From Rhynchonema sp. JSB1_4 (taxonomy: Eukaryota > Nematoda > Chromadorea > Monhysterida > Xyalidae), in contig JASAMV010007649.1 in NCBI GenBank assembly GCA_030248065.1, positions 1 to 64,000 on the forward strand: a DNA stretch of 64,000 nucleotides, in the 5' to 3' direction. Below the pieces are notes generated by a model. That model worked only from the letters and a program-made list of their open reading frames with translations. It made no database searches and had not been told where the DNA came from. Positions within the stretch are counted from its first letter, which is position 1. Every line of letters starts with the position of its first letter. This document shows, piece after piece, positions 23,945 to 35,945 of this stretch. Position numbers and translations under genes: made by a program.

Positions 23945-24691
23945 GCTAAAAGCAGTGGTTTTTTAAAAAAAAAAATTTTTTTTTATTAAAAAAAAATTTT
24001 TTTTTTTAAAAAAAAATTCGTTCCAAAAGTTAAAAAAAAATTTTTTTTTATTATTTCAAAATTCGAAAATTTCTCTATTTTTTGCTCTAAAAGTGCTATT
24101 TTTTTGCATAAAAATTGCTACTGTTAACATCACCCGACCCAACCATGGGTGTATTGGGTGCCATAATCGTTGTTTTGTGGCATCTAGACATAATGCACAC
24201 ACTCACATGGCCTCTCATATAATTACACATGCACATGTGACTAGGTGGGCATGCATTTATCCATGCAACAGACCCGAAAGCAGTGATTCGGTGTGATATT
24301 CACCCTATATTTACACTGTTTGTCACATATTTGCATTGGTCGTGTACCAAGAGGCAATAGTTTCACCCAAATTTACCGTCTTGAGTGTCACAAAGCCACA
24401 CCAAGGCACCCACACTACGTGGGGGAAGTGTACGGGTGTGTACCTGACTACTGTTGGTACTCATTGACCATTGTTTAGTATTGTTTTCGTGTCGTGAGTG
24501 CTTTATATGCACTTACCACACGTTATGGAAGAAAAATGGTACTATTTTTTGCTTTAGCGCTCATTTTTTTTCGTTTCTGGCAGTTTTTGGCTGGAATAAA
24601 AAAAAATTTTTTTAAATTAAAAAAAAATTTTTTTTTTTAAAAAAAATGGGGTTTGAATAAAAAAATTTTTTTATTAACCACTGGCTAAAAG
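23945..24691. mobile_element. AT-rich element with inverted ends and A/T block repeats
   Basis: The ends are imperfect inverted repeats (AGCAGTGGTT near 23951-23960 against AACCACTGGCT at 24676-24686). Just inside each end are alternating runs of about nine A and nine T, repeated four or five times. The roughly 500-bp centre has no coding signal. The arrangement suggests a non-autonomous transposon with subterminal repeats. Confidence 0.4.
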
Positions 24692-27272
24692 TTCGGGATG
24701 ATTGATGCTAAGTATCACCACCAATCAGTAGCTGCCTTTCAAGCTAACAGCCAGCGGCTACCACGGGTTTGCAGGTGATCGCAGGTAGATAATGTGCACA
24801 AATCAGTGCCGGTACTGTACCATAGTGGTCCATGTGCGGGTGGGTACACGATGTGGTTGCAAAAAGGGATGACCGGTCGCTAAGTGACAATAGCGCTATG
24901 TACCAAACGCGACGGCGCGCTTCATTTGGGATGAGCCACTGTATTATACATGTGCACATATACGTCAGCTTTTTGTGCATGACAATGAGCATGATGACAT
25001 TACGTAACAGTCTACCCTCTCTATAGTGACCAAATTGGCAAAAACCTGACTTCTGAGGAATATTCACTGAATGGTGATGTGGATGTGGAATTGGCCACTT
25101 TGAAAATAATCAGCTGAAGTGCGACGGTCACTATTATGAAGACAGACTGTGTGCATTACAGCTGGTATACCTGATGCCGACAAGCTTGGTGCAAGCTCAT
25201 GCATAAAGCCGCAAATATTTGCGATACGTGTACATAAATTTGGAAAACAATTGACTTGCTGTGGCGCGACGTGGGCTCACGTAATCGCAAGCTGTATAAT
25301 AAAAGGTCACTTGAATATGTTGAAGAAGTATTGGCAAATCATGGACGGGCAAAATTCAGAGTTGTGGCATTTCAGAGAACAAACCAAGTGACCATCTATG
25401 GATAAAAAGTATCGGCGATTATGTAGGCTCGCTGCCTGCGAAAAGCAGAATGCAATACAATAATTATTAAATAAATATTGCAATAAGAATTTACAATTTT
25501 ATTATGAGAGACACGCTGTAATGAAGCAAGTTCGTCCGAGCACCACATCTGTTGCCTGTACATACATGGGCATTACAAAGCGCGGGCATGTTAAACATGC
25601 ACGTTGTGCATCATACATTATTTGCACCTGCGACATTGCACACGTATGTACATACTTCTATTGCAAATCTGATCGTAGGTCGAAACGTGTGCAATATGCA
25701 CAATATGACACAAACTCTGACTTTGTATGTGAAAACTTTTTAAACCGGTGATAGTGTCGTTGGCAGGCAGGCAAGCAGTTGGTTCAAGGTGAACTTTGAA
25801 AAAACGATGGAATCGGGTTCATCTTGATAAAACAATGACTAATTGCCGAACCCGTTTAGATCATTATCCTGTTGACGTTGGTTGGAACTCTAAAGTGCGT
25901 CAAACGTTGGTGTGCAGATTTGTTATTGGTGACATGAGCCGATTTACATTTAATTAAAAACCGATTACTGTGAGACCGTTTGTTATGTAAGCAATGTACT
26001 ATATTTGTCTGTTATTGTTGCTATGCTGTGAACGCAAGTTTTTTTGCATAAAATCCACATTTTAGATTGTCAACACCACAAGCCCATAGCCAGTGAAAGC
26101 ATCTCCGATAGAAAAGCGGGGAAAAGGTCTCAGCCCGCGCCCCGCCCTTTTATACGATTTTGGGGAGGGGCAATTAAAAACGAACGCCTGTTTCACGAAA
26201 ATTACCCAATTTTCACCTCCAATTAGTGCCTCTTTAAGGTTGGCTGGATTTAAAAAACAAGTCAGCGAACGAAAGACATCCGTTTTTCGGACAGACCACC
26301 CATTTGGATTTACAACAAAACTGTCCACAATGATGTGCCTTCTTTGCAGAATATTATCAACAAAATTACCGTTGCGTCACCAAGTCCGGACAATGTGTTG
26401 ATGGGAAAATGTACGCGAATGCATGTTCCGGTGACATGATGATTATTCGGGTGTGTTGAGCTGCAGACATACCATAACGCGCGTTGTGTGCATTTGATGC
26501 CCCCAACAGACCGAAGCAGCCCGAAATGAGGGCAAAAAATATATATTCATGACATTAGCGGCAAAATAATATGCAACACACAATTTTTAATGGTGAACTG
26601 ATCACGCACAGTCATGTAAAGAAATATTTTGAATGATGCATACGAAAAAGACGAGAAAATCCACCACAGCAAAGCTATCACTTCCTAAGGGGGGACTAGT
26701 TAACACGGAAACGAGACCAAAAATTTCTTCCTTCCTCTCAAAATAAAACCAACAAAATTTCCTTCCTAAACCAACGAAATATTTCCGTGCCACGGAACAC
26801 GGCATGATCGGCCCTGCTGCGAGAGACGAGAACCACAGCGTAAAAGCCCTGTATCGAGCCCTCAAAACCGAGCACACGAAAACCCCGAAAAAAAAAAAAA
26901 AAGAAAAAGAAACGGAAAACACAAAAACCAAAAACCAAAAAAAAAACCCACAAAGCACTTTTGCTCCTTGTAAAAATATAGGTACGAATTTTAAGCTTAT
27001 TGTCATTCGAGAGAAAACGTCGTCATAGGAGCCTTAGATAAAACCCGATTTCGCAGAGTGATATATTAATCGACAATGCTCATAATTTCGATCCGTCGTG
27101 TTATCATTGTTATCCTTCACTTGAACACATAGAATTTGAAGCCATCAGCCGCTTGATACAACATGGAATTGTCGGTTTCATCGATCATCGCCAACCGACA
27201 GTCGCCAGTCGCTTTGTGGAATCTGAGCGCGGCGGTTGGCCAAAAATCACTATTTTCACACCAATTTCTCGT
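24692..27272. other. Intergenic, no recognised gene
   Basis: There is no domain-bearing frame on either strand. A GC-rich patch near 26.1-26.4 kb and a Phe-rich minus-strand frame near 26.6-27.0 kb look like repeat-derived or compositional artefacts. Confidence 0.45.
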
Positions 27273-27532
27273 TTAGAATGAAAGGTTGCGCGTTGTTTGT
27301 CTGAAAAAAAAATACAGAAATATAAGACGTACCCGAAGCTGGCACACACCCAATTATGGATGCACGCTGTCGCGCAGCCAGTGAGAGTCGTGTTGGCATG
27401 TTTCTCGATCACAACCAGGTCGACTGCACGTTGGTTCAGCAGCGAGTGCACCTCGATGAATTCGGTCACATAGGTCGAACCTTGCATCAGATTGCGGCAT
27501 TCAACAACAATCAACACAAAACAGACGATCAA
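27273..27532 (-). CDS. Small secreted PAN/Apple-like protein
   Basis: Two exons, 27333-27532 and 27273-27300, join in phase 2 and give about 75 residues. The start ATG has an in-frame stop just upstream. Residues 1-18 (MIVCFVLIVVECRNLMQG) form a short signal peptide. The rest resembles a PAN/Apple module, a secreted protein- or carbohydrate-binding fold: FIEVHSLLNQRAVDLVV, then the paired-cysteine core CATACIHNWVCASFG. A normal PAN domain would continue for some 20 residues with further cysteines, but here a stop follows after nine residues. The gene may therefore be truncated, or its real 3' exon was missed. It sits about 350 bp downstream of the C-type lectin gene on the same strand, so the two could also belong to one alternatively spliced unit. 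Confidence 0.45.
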
Positions 27533-27880
27533 ATTCAGCTAGGTTAAATCATCTCGTCAATTAAGGTCGTCGAACACATGTATTAATTATTATTATTAAT
27601 TAGATGGAATTATAGTTGGTCGCGCGCGACCACTTTCCCAGCAGAATGCACGCTGCTGCACTGTTCTTCGTTTTTTTGCAAATTTTGGGCGCAACGACCA
27701 TTTTCTGGGCGCGGCGACCATTCGAATATTTACGTATCACATCCACTAACTTGAAGGTGTGATTATGGTGTTGTTCTTATTGTGTTTGGTCAATTATAAA
27801 CAAGTTTCGCCTGTTTCACACCCCCCCCCTGTGTGCAAACACGCGGTGGTCGCCAGCCCGACTATAATTCCACCCCGCGC
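27533..27880. other. Spacer between lectin and PAN-like gene
   Basis: A short intergenic stretch with an inverted GCGCGCGACC motif near 27.62 kb and runs of pyrimidines. No exon is recognised. Confidence 0.35.
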
Positions 27881-29364
27881 TCATTTGGGGCTGATGTGTT
27901 CGACGCCTTTCTTTGACGAGATATGGTTTGATGACAAAGCCTCAAATTTGCGCATAAACGCACGATATTCACAAATTGCCCAGCGCCCGGTGCTGCACGC
28001 TTGATTGTTGAACCCGTCCTGTTCGCCGGCTGCCGGCGCGATGTCAATGTACCACGCACATGATGTGCCGATCAGACCCTTGGGATCCGGCGTGCCCTGA
28101 GTACGCCAATGAGTGGTGCCACCTAGAAGGATCGCGAGCGGCATATAAAACTTAGTGCGATCGGATCGGATCGGTCTTTGGCTGCTTTTTGGAGAATCTC
28201 GAAATTTCCTAAACGCAAAAACGTCTCGTGACCACTGCTGATTATTTGACCACCGTGTTTGACGCCAGCCAAGGTAATGCATTGGGTGTGCTTGTGGCAC
28301 GCATAACGCTTTGCGTAGTGCGATCGATGCACAGTGGGTTTGGGCTTTGTGGGCTTTGTAGTGGCAGTGGGCCCAAACCCACTGACCAGCCGAGGCTATG
28401 CAACACTCAAATGGGATGGCTGTTCTAGCAGCTGGTTGAGCACAGGTTGTATAATGATATCGAACGTGCATGAGTTTCCAAGATGCGCAACAGACCTTGC
28501 GCCCGCGTTGGCAACGGACCGTAGAGTTGACCCCGGAATTTGTAGTACCACCCGTCCTCTGCGCCTTCGACGGTCGGGTATTGAGCGGTGGTGGGTGTCT
28601 TGCGATAAATTGATGACCAGCCATAAACGTTGTTGGTCCCCCATGGTCCCTGGTTAGAAGGGCATACAGCGTGTTAAGCAATCGAAACCAACCCAATGCA
28701 TTATACTGTACTGAGTGCAGTAATGTTGGTCTGTTTCGCGCTGCTTTCGCAGACAGACCGAGGCGCCAGGGCTCGTCAGTGCGAACGCCTCTGGCAAATT
28801 TGTAAATAAATACGTTCTGTCCATCTCATAGAAGATCATCAAAAGTGAGCGCTACACCTGAAGCTGTTTGTAAATATGATAATTATAGAAGTCATCACTA
28901 CACCCACCAATGCTCGCCATGTTTGACTGATTTTCTGCCTCACCGCAAATGAGCTCAAAATGGCCAAGTGTCCGTTGGGCAGCTGTGTGCATGCGCTTTC
29001 CGCTTGCGTGAAGGGTATCTGAATAAATGCCTGCAATTTACAACATGCACATGCAGTGACCGACATCAAAATCGGGCCTTTTAAATGCTGTGAAGTCTGC
29101 GACGAAACAAAAAAATACGAACATTTGTTGGTGGACTGAAGACAACGCAACGGCCGCGGAACCAGAACGGTATACGGTCGGCGGGCAGGCCGAGACATGC
29201 GGTATGCGCTGCTGCAAAATCGTGCAGCACAATGTGCATTGCTGACTACAATTGACAGGATAAGCCCAAACAAAAATCATGCAAATTGTAAATATACCAT
29301 TGGAAATAACGAGCGGTGCTTGCAACGAGACCAACAAGGCGCCCGCCAGCAAAAACAAATTCAT
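27881..29364 (-). CDS. Secreted C-type lectin-like protein (complete, 5 exons)
   Basis: C-type lectin domains bind sugars or other ligands and serve in recognition and innate defence. Exons 29298-29364, 29123-29211, 28944-29030, 28496-28649 and 27881-28122 all join in phase and give about 212 residues. Residues 1-22 are a signal peptide (MNLFLLAGALLVSLQAPLV). The domain then shows CLGLPADRIPFWFRGRC, helix 1 with FTQAESACTQLPNGHLAIL, a GW and WYYK region, and the end CAWYIDIAPAAGEQD, NNQACS, RWAICEY. That gives the four to six cysteines of the fold. I see no EPN or QPD sugar-binding triplet, so calcium-dependent sugar binding is uncertain. After ICEY a basic tail of about 23 residues runs to the stop. 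A GTGCGT donor right after ICEY leaves open an alternative 3' exon. Confidence 0.75.
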
Positions 29365-32300
29365 TATGTTGTGTCTGTGTGCGGTGTGCCGTTAGAATTT
29401 TGTCATAATCTTGGCAACAATTCACCAAAATGCGGACAATCCAAACTTAATCGTTCATACAGGAAACTGGAGTGGCGACACAGTGCTGAATTCGCCGAAA
29501 CGAAACCGTAAATGCAGCGCAGACAAACCAGGTGCCTTGAATGCAGTGAAATGCAGTAAATCGATAGTATATCCGCTATACATAATGTACGTGCAATGCA
29601 CGCAGCATCAAGGTTCGTATATAGTCGCCATTGGTTACTGTAATGTCAACCAACAACTTGATCACAACGACCCATCAAATGTGAAAATTTCTGTCCGCTT
29701 TTGCTGTTTTTGATTAATTGCTGTTTGTTTCAGTCTGTTTAACGATTCACAATAAATACCCATGCCCACCTGATGTAAGGGCCACGCCAATGTATAAATA
29801 CACAATAAACTCGTGACAATGGCGCCAGGGCCACGTTCAGTACATACTGTATCTGCACCGTTTTTGTATGTTGGGTTGGATAAAAGCAATAATGTTCACA
29901 TCATGATGGCGTCATTATGGGCACTTTATGAGGACAACGAAGCGTCGATTTGAAACGAACAAAATACCGGTGAAGTTCGACCAAGCACCCCACCCGAATA
30001 AGCCTCCACACCTCCCATTTGGCAAGCTTTCCGAATAAGCCCCCCTGGGGGCTTGTTTGGGTTAAAAACGTTTTCTACCGTCCCTCACCAGCGTAATAAA
30101 TGTTGCACATCTGCTGCAGTATTGCGTTCAGAATATGTACGTATACGTTTTAGAGGATCTTTTCGTCAAATGATCGCAATGATTTGTGTGTAGACAGGAA
30201 CACCAATAAGAGTGGTTACAAATGCTTAGGAGGACCAAGACTGCATTTTTTAAGTGCCAAAATCACTATGCAACCCTTCGTTTTTCATTCTGCAACTGAA
30301 CACTGATCAGACAGCCTCACTGGGGGTCATTTGGAAGTTTGCCGAATGAGCGTCCTGGGGCGCTTATTTGGGATAATTTTTTGTTTCAAAATCTGAAAAC
30401 AGGTACATACATGTTCCAAATATAAGCTCCCAGGAGGCTTAATCGAACTTCTCCAGTACGATGATCTGATCTGGTGCATCAAAAGCGGCGGTTTAGGTTT
30501 CCTTTTTCCTTCTTATTTCGGAAGTTGTGCCCTCCTAGATCAGCCCCAATCGTGCCTGCCATGCACATAACGAGTCTGAAGTTGCATAGTTCACTCCTTC
30601 GAACATCTCACATCTCTGTATATTGGTGTGGCCGGGTTTATGTTTCACTGCGAGCGAAATCTCATTATCCCCGACCCGAAACACAACAAACTCCAGCATT
30701 GTAGTTTCAGTTCAGCCAAGCAAGCCAGACAGAATGGACTTGATTGCAATGCCAGCGCTGTGGTTCAGTCAGTTACACGGCTTGTTCTCCTGTTAAATGG
30801 TACCAACGGAACTCTCGCTTCTTTGTTTCAATTCATACCTTTCTCCCCCAACAATTCATGTCTGGCGGTAAACCCGGTCCGCAAAATTGCATTTTACACG
30901 CACAAAAGCATGAGGCTGAAATCCAACGAAAGCCACAAACGTTTGAGTGAAAGGCTTCAAAACGTTGGTATCAAGCAATTCTTCTCGTTGGTCCAGACTT
31001 GAGAACGTACCTATGCCAAGGTGGTGAAATACGACCCAATAACCGATGCAACGGTACATGCAGACATTACGGTACCTCCATGCCAATTTATAAGAATAAT
31101 GCCTTTCCCGACTGCGCGCACAATAAGGTCCAGACCAGGGTCCAGACACTGCCTTGCATTTCAAAAATTACAAGACCCGCCCCCGCACGAGTACATGGTC
31201 TAATACGGAACGGAAATTACGGTGGAAAATTGTCAGAAACGACGCTGTTATAGGCGGCTGTGGAACACACTTCTCTATTCGTTCACTCTGTTTGATCGGT
31301 TTCGGGTTGGGTGTAGTTTGTATTCCAGTGACATGCGTTTTTGAATTGCGGAGTTTATGTAATGTAACTATACATATGTATGTACGTAATGTGGCTTTCA
31401 AGCAGTACAGCAGAAGAATGCTTAACATATGGCACAAGCACCAGGTTGAACGCAATAGATAAGTATAATATGCGAGACAACGGTCAATATTCAAAACAGC
31501 ATTTCTATAATGGCAGTCGGAGGGAAATTCAGCGATATACTCGTTGCCTGCCACCCATACCAATACTTCCGCGCAAGCGCGCAACTAATCAAGCTTCAAA
31601 CCGGCTTTGCATTGCTTTTCAGAAAGCTTTCGATTTGAAATCCTGACCGACCGACCCCGACCTAAGGTGTATTAGTGCCGGTAGAGGCCTACAGTTATAC
31701 GCAGTGGTATCGAGCATTAACTTCAAGCGCACCAGGCGTGGTTAATTGTCGTCTCTGGAGCAAAGAGTAATCAGAAAAAGCGGACTCGTGTGTTACGCTG
31801 TTCACGGAACAGGTTCAGTTCCCGTATTTAATGGTTGCTTGCTGTTGGCAAGGGTGGCCCTCTTTTGTTTTTTCTGATCGACTAGTTTTAGCCGGCTGAA
31901 TGTTGCTGCAAAACTTCTTCAACAGCTTAGTGGAAAGCCGACAGTCGACGCAAGAGAATGGAATTCGTAACCAGATCTCGTGTCTTGTCCTGATCAATCC
32001 GGATCAAATACGCGAATTTCTTGCTTGGTCGAGGTTTAGCTGTGGGTCACAGTTTTATGGATTTGTTGGGCGGACTGTTTTTGCCCATGGTTTTTAGCGA
32101 TGTAGTTTATTTGCACCACGAAATCAATTCTGATGTTCCGTAATCGGTATTGCCGCGTAATGATAAATCTCCAATATCTAGCCAAGCCACATCAGGTATA
32201 CACTTTCGTAACAACGTGCGAAATATGCTTGCCATCCATTATTTATTTCGTATAGGCACATTATTATTGCGCGCATTTCGTCGCTATATGAATAACTACA

Positions 32301-35300
32301 TTGATTCACGATATTTGAAATTTGTGTATACCCACAGGAGCACCCCTTACCTCTCTGAAACGCACTGAAATGCAGTACACCACACATACATGGTTATCCA
32401 AGCGAACCTAATCATCACGTAGCGTCACTGATTGAAAATGTCCCTCCTCCCCAGGTTTACCTCTTGTTGATAATGTCACAATTTGTGCACACACATTATT
32501 ATTGTTGTTGTGGTTTTAGAACGGATTTTCGAGTGCGGTTGGACATTTCAACAGTGTTCAATAAGCCTGAGCTCAAAACAACAATTTGAATGCACGGAAA
32601 CGTTTATTTATTGACTGTTGATTTTTTTTGTGGATCACAAGGAAACCGGTTTAATGTTTCCGAAATGGTTTTTCGTTGCATATCTGTCAAAAACGTCGCT
32701 CAGCTTTCAGACAGTCTGTGAAAAAGTGACCCCCAATCATGTAGAAATTGATTTGCCAGATTTGTGTGTTGCATATTCTTATTTTCTTTTTCCATTATTT
32801 CATGCGTGTTTTCTCTGTCCCAGACAGGCAGGCACTGAATAAGGAGGCACAGCATTCAAAATGAAGTAAAATTCCCCTGTAACATTATTAGTAAAATAAC
32901 ATTGGTGTTGCCTGCTGCAGATGCATTTGTTGTGTATGTTGAGCATTTTTTATTCATTTTCTCTTTATGCACACATTGCAGCTCTGCGACATTACTAAAC
33001 TCGCACTCTGCAATATTTTAGCAAATGTTATGGTATGTATATGTTGTCGTTTTCTGCCCGTTTTTATGACCACCTGCCCGGCTTGTAACAGCTGTTCACG
33101 CGATATTTTTTGTCATTTCCAGTGATTTTCATGCTTTTTGCTGTGGTACTTTTCGTTTCAGGCTATTTAGCTGAATTGACAAATGTAGCATGAAGCTTTT
33201 ACCATAATCAAATCATTTTTACTATTTTCGCTAAATTATTATTATCATTAAAAATTATTGTGAGCCCTTTCAGCGAAAACCCAAAACTTTTTCTAATACA
33301 GTACCTAAAATGCTTCAATAATCAAATAGCATGAACTATAAAAGACCCACTTTTTCCTTCCTGCTCTATTGAACAAAAAGGTCACAAAGCCTTTCCGGCA
33401 CTTGACTAATCACAAGGGCGCCATAATTCATCTGGAACCGGAAATTCGACAGAAAAGTGCCACTCGCTCGAGTAGTCGGGTTCTGTTTAAGATGTTTGAT
33501 GTTTTTATTTTGAATTTTTTGAAAATCAGAACGATGCGAGTAGGACTTGAACCTTATAACTGCCGGTTCTGCGGAACATAAAGAAAAAAACGATATTTTG
33601 ATTGTGCTTGTTCTGCAACCGTATGAAATGATGAGTCTGCTGCTCGCGCTCACAGATCGCTTTTCGAACGGCGACTCGTGCCCGATGTCTGAGCGCACTC
33701 GGTCATTATTGTGAAGTTCATATTGGATAGCTTTGTTGAGCTTGGTTTAATTCGGTATGAAATGTCCTGTGAAAGTAAAAGAACGGCGGGCGCGGATTCG
33801 CCTGTTTAAAATTTTGAACATCCCGCCAATCATAAACTTTCCTTTATTCCGGTCTTTTGCTCCATTTGCTTGCCCATTCCACACACAAATTTTTGCTTCC
33901 TCATTTGTGAAAGTCGCAACGTTTGCAGCCTCGCACGCTTTTCCAGTTAGCTGCTCGTGGTGGTCTGCTATGCACTACGCGTCAATGTTTTTAACGTATA
34001 CCAAAGCGCCAGCAGCAAGCACTCTTGAGAATGACTTCGGAAACGAAAATATACCCAAGTCCACGCCACAACTCCTTGGAGGCTCAAACGGACGCACTCT
34101 AGCGCGCACGCTAGGGTCTTTGACGGGCTGCTAAAGTGCTCTTAGTGCAGTTGAAACGAGTGCGCGTGTTTTTTAACCCTTTGCAAGAGAAAAACGCTCA
34201 AGAAGAAAAAGCGCGTGGCTTGGACTTGAAAATCCAACTTGTCTGGCGATGTGGGACTGAAATTGAGAACTTTTGTTCTGGGAACTTCGCAAGCCGGTTG
34301 TTTATCATAATCTGACGGAGTTCATTAACCAATGAATCATGTGTCTCATACATAATATATGTAGTTTGTATGCATGTACAGTCTCTTTAATTTGGACATT
34401 GTACAACCTATATGGGTAGATCCTTGTGCATGTATAATATTATGTAGGTATACATGCTTTGAACGCAATCATTGAGCTGAGCTTGGCGCATGTGCAGTGT
34501 CTGGGCGGCCAGCGTAATAACATCACACGACACAGCGTTAAAAGTAATGGACACTCCGAGGACCTTCTTGGGTCCCTCAGTGAGTCCACTCTCGACTCCA
34601 CTTTCCGCATGAAGTTCCACTCCATGAAATTTTGTGGCATGCAATGACACCCAATAATGTGAACCTCCTCCAAACAACGGTTCAAAAGCAGTGTGCCCAG
34701 TTACATAAGCTCTGTCGTTGGACCTGGCTCTGCCAATATAAAGCCGTTGGAACCCCCGAGACTCCCTGGTGAATACACATGGACCAGTTTAGTTCAGGTT
34801 CGAGGCCCGGAACCGGGATCAGAACCCGAACCTGAACTTCGCTTAAAAGTGAGCACGCGCCGAATGTTCCATAGTTTCGATTAGCTTTCTGTGTGTGTAT
34901 GTGCTTGTGCTCTGTGTTTCTATGATTCTGTCACGCTACAGCTATGACACACAGATGTAGCTTGCGCATGGTGTATCCGTTGTACCCAGCGTACAGTAGC
35001 CACAGCTACAGTATAGTAGGTATATGTACAGGCTGCGTGCACGGGAGCTAAAAGCAAGCGCACATGCGCACTTCCAAGGCTTACTGCAGCACCGCGACCA
35101 TGGGCTTTGGTTTGCGCACTCGCCGGGTGCCATAATATCAGGACTCCGTGTCGGTGGTTTACAAGCAACATGGTTGCTGCTGGTGGTTCATGGTTTTGAG
35201 ACAATTGGACTGGGCCCAGTACTAGTCCAGCGCTCGCAATGGCGTGACAACTGACCACAAATGTCACTTCCATGTTCGTTTCTCCCATCGGGTGTATTGT

Positions 35301-35945
35301 GCCTGCCGAGCACGAATCCTATCGTGCTCGGCAGAAGTTCTGTCACATACTGTCAAGTTTTTATTGCTGATCGTTCACCAAAAGGCTGACTGCACTTTTG
35401 TCGGTTTTATTTCTGAGTGTTCTTCTGCCTTCAAGTTCTGTCTGGGTCAGCCGCATACTTGATGCTCTCAACTTTTGGCCGCACTTTTAAATGCATTGCG
35501 AATTGAAAAGTGTAAGCCGATGCTTCGGACGTTTGGGTCGCAGTGTCACTGGAAAACTTAGAATTATATCAATACAACGACACCTAATGCTATGCTCATG
35601 TGTTAGCTTCATCAGCCACATTTGGCCTGTGTGGCCATGCAAGAACTTCATTGTTTGCGGCTTTCCAGGAAACGGTTGCTCTGGTAACCGTAAAAGCTTA
35701 GCCACCGTCATGGTGCACTACCGGTTGCTTATCAGCGCGTATTTGTCTTTCTTCACACTCTCTTTATCCGTGCATTTATCAGATTTTGTCTTCACACCGT
35801 CATAAACATATTGTAATCCATATATTACTTTAAAGCCGTCACACAATGACTGTATTTTTTAGGGAAATAACCAAATTTTCGACAACTGCGGCGAACATTT
35901 GCAAAATTATATTATGCAAAGAGTATAAAAGCTGAAATAATAAAA
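29365..35945. other. 6.6 kb intergenic, no recognised gene
   Basis: I found no exon with domain similarity on either strand. There are two related short palindromic blocks near 30.02-30.07 and 30.33-30.38 kb (listed separately) and small TACATATGTA-type palindromic microsatellites. A minus-strand frame at 34408-34677 has fairly even composition but no recognisable family. The gene-poor stretch is upstream of the SAXO gene. Confidence 0.45.
30016..30375. repeat. Two related ~45-bp palindromic blocks
   Basis: Blocks at about 30016-30065 and 30327-30375 share the order CATTTGG, CCGAAT(A/G)AGC, a CC(T)GGGG centre and GCTT(G/A)TTTGGG. Each is a short palindrome. The AAGCCCCC/GGGGGCTT centre resembles the palindromes inside the element at 51591-52059, which suggests one dispersed family. 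Confidence 0.4.

Noticed and set aside
33520..33610. tRNA-like T-arm on the minus strand (GGTTCAAGTCC)
   Set aside because: The T-stem has two mismatches, and no box A or anticodon arm is found at the right distance.
34408..34677. 89-codon minus-strand frame with even composition
   Set aside because: No domain recognised, no splice-consistent partner exon, and several competing frames overlap it.
35922..35945. TATAAAA just before the SAXO start codon as a promoter
   Set aside because: It lies only about 20 bases from the ATG, too close for a TATA box with a normal start site and 5' UTR.
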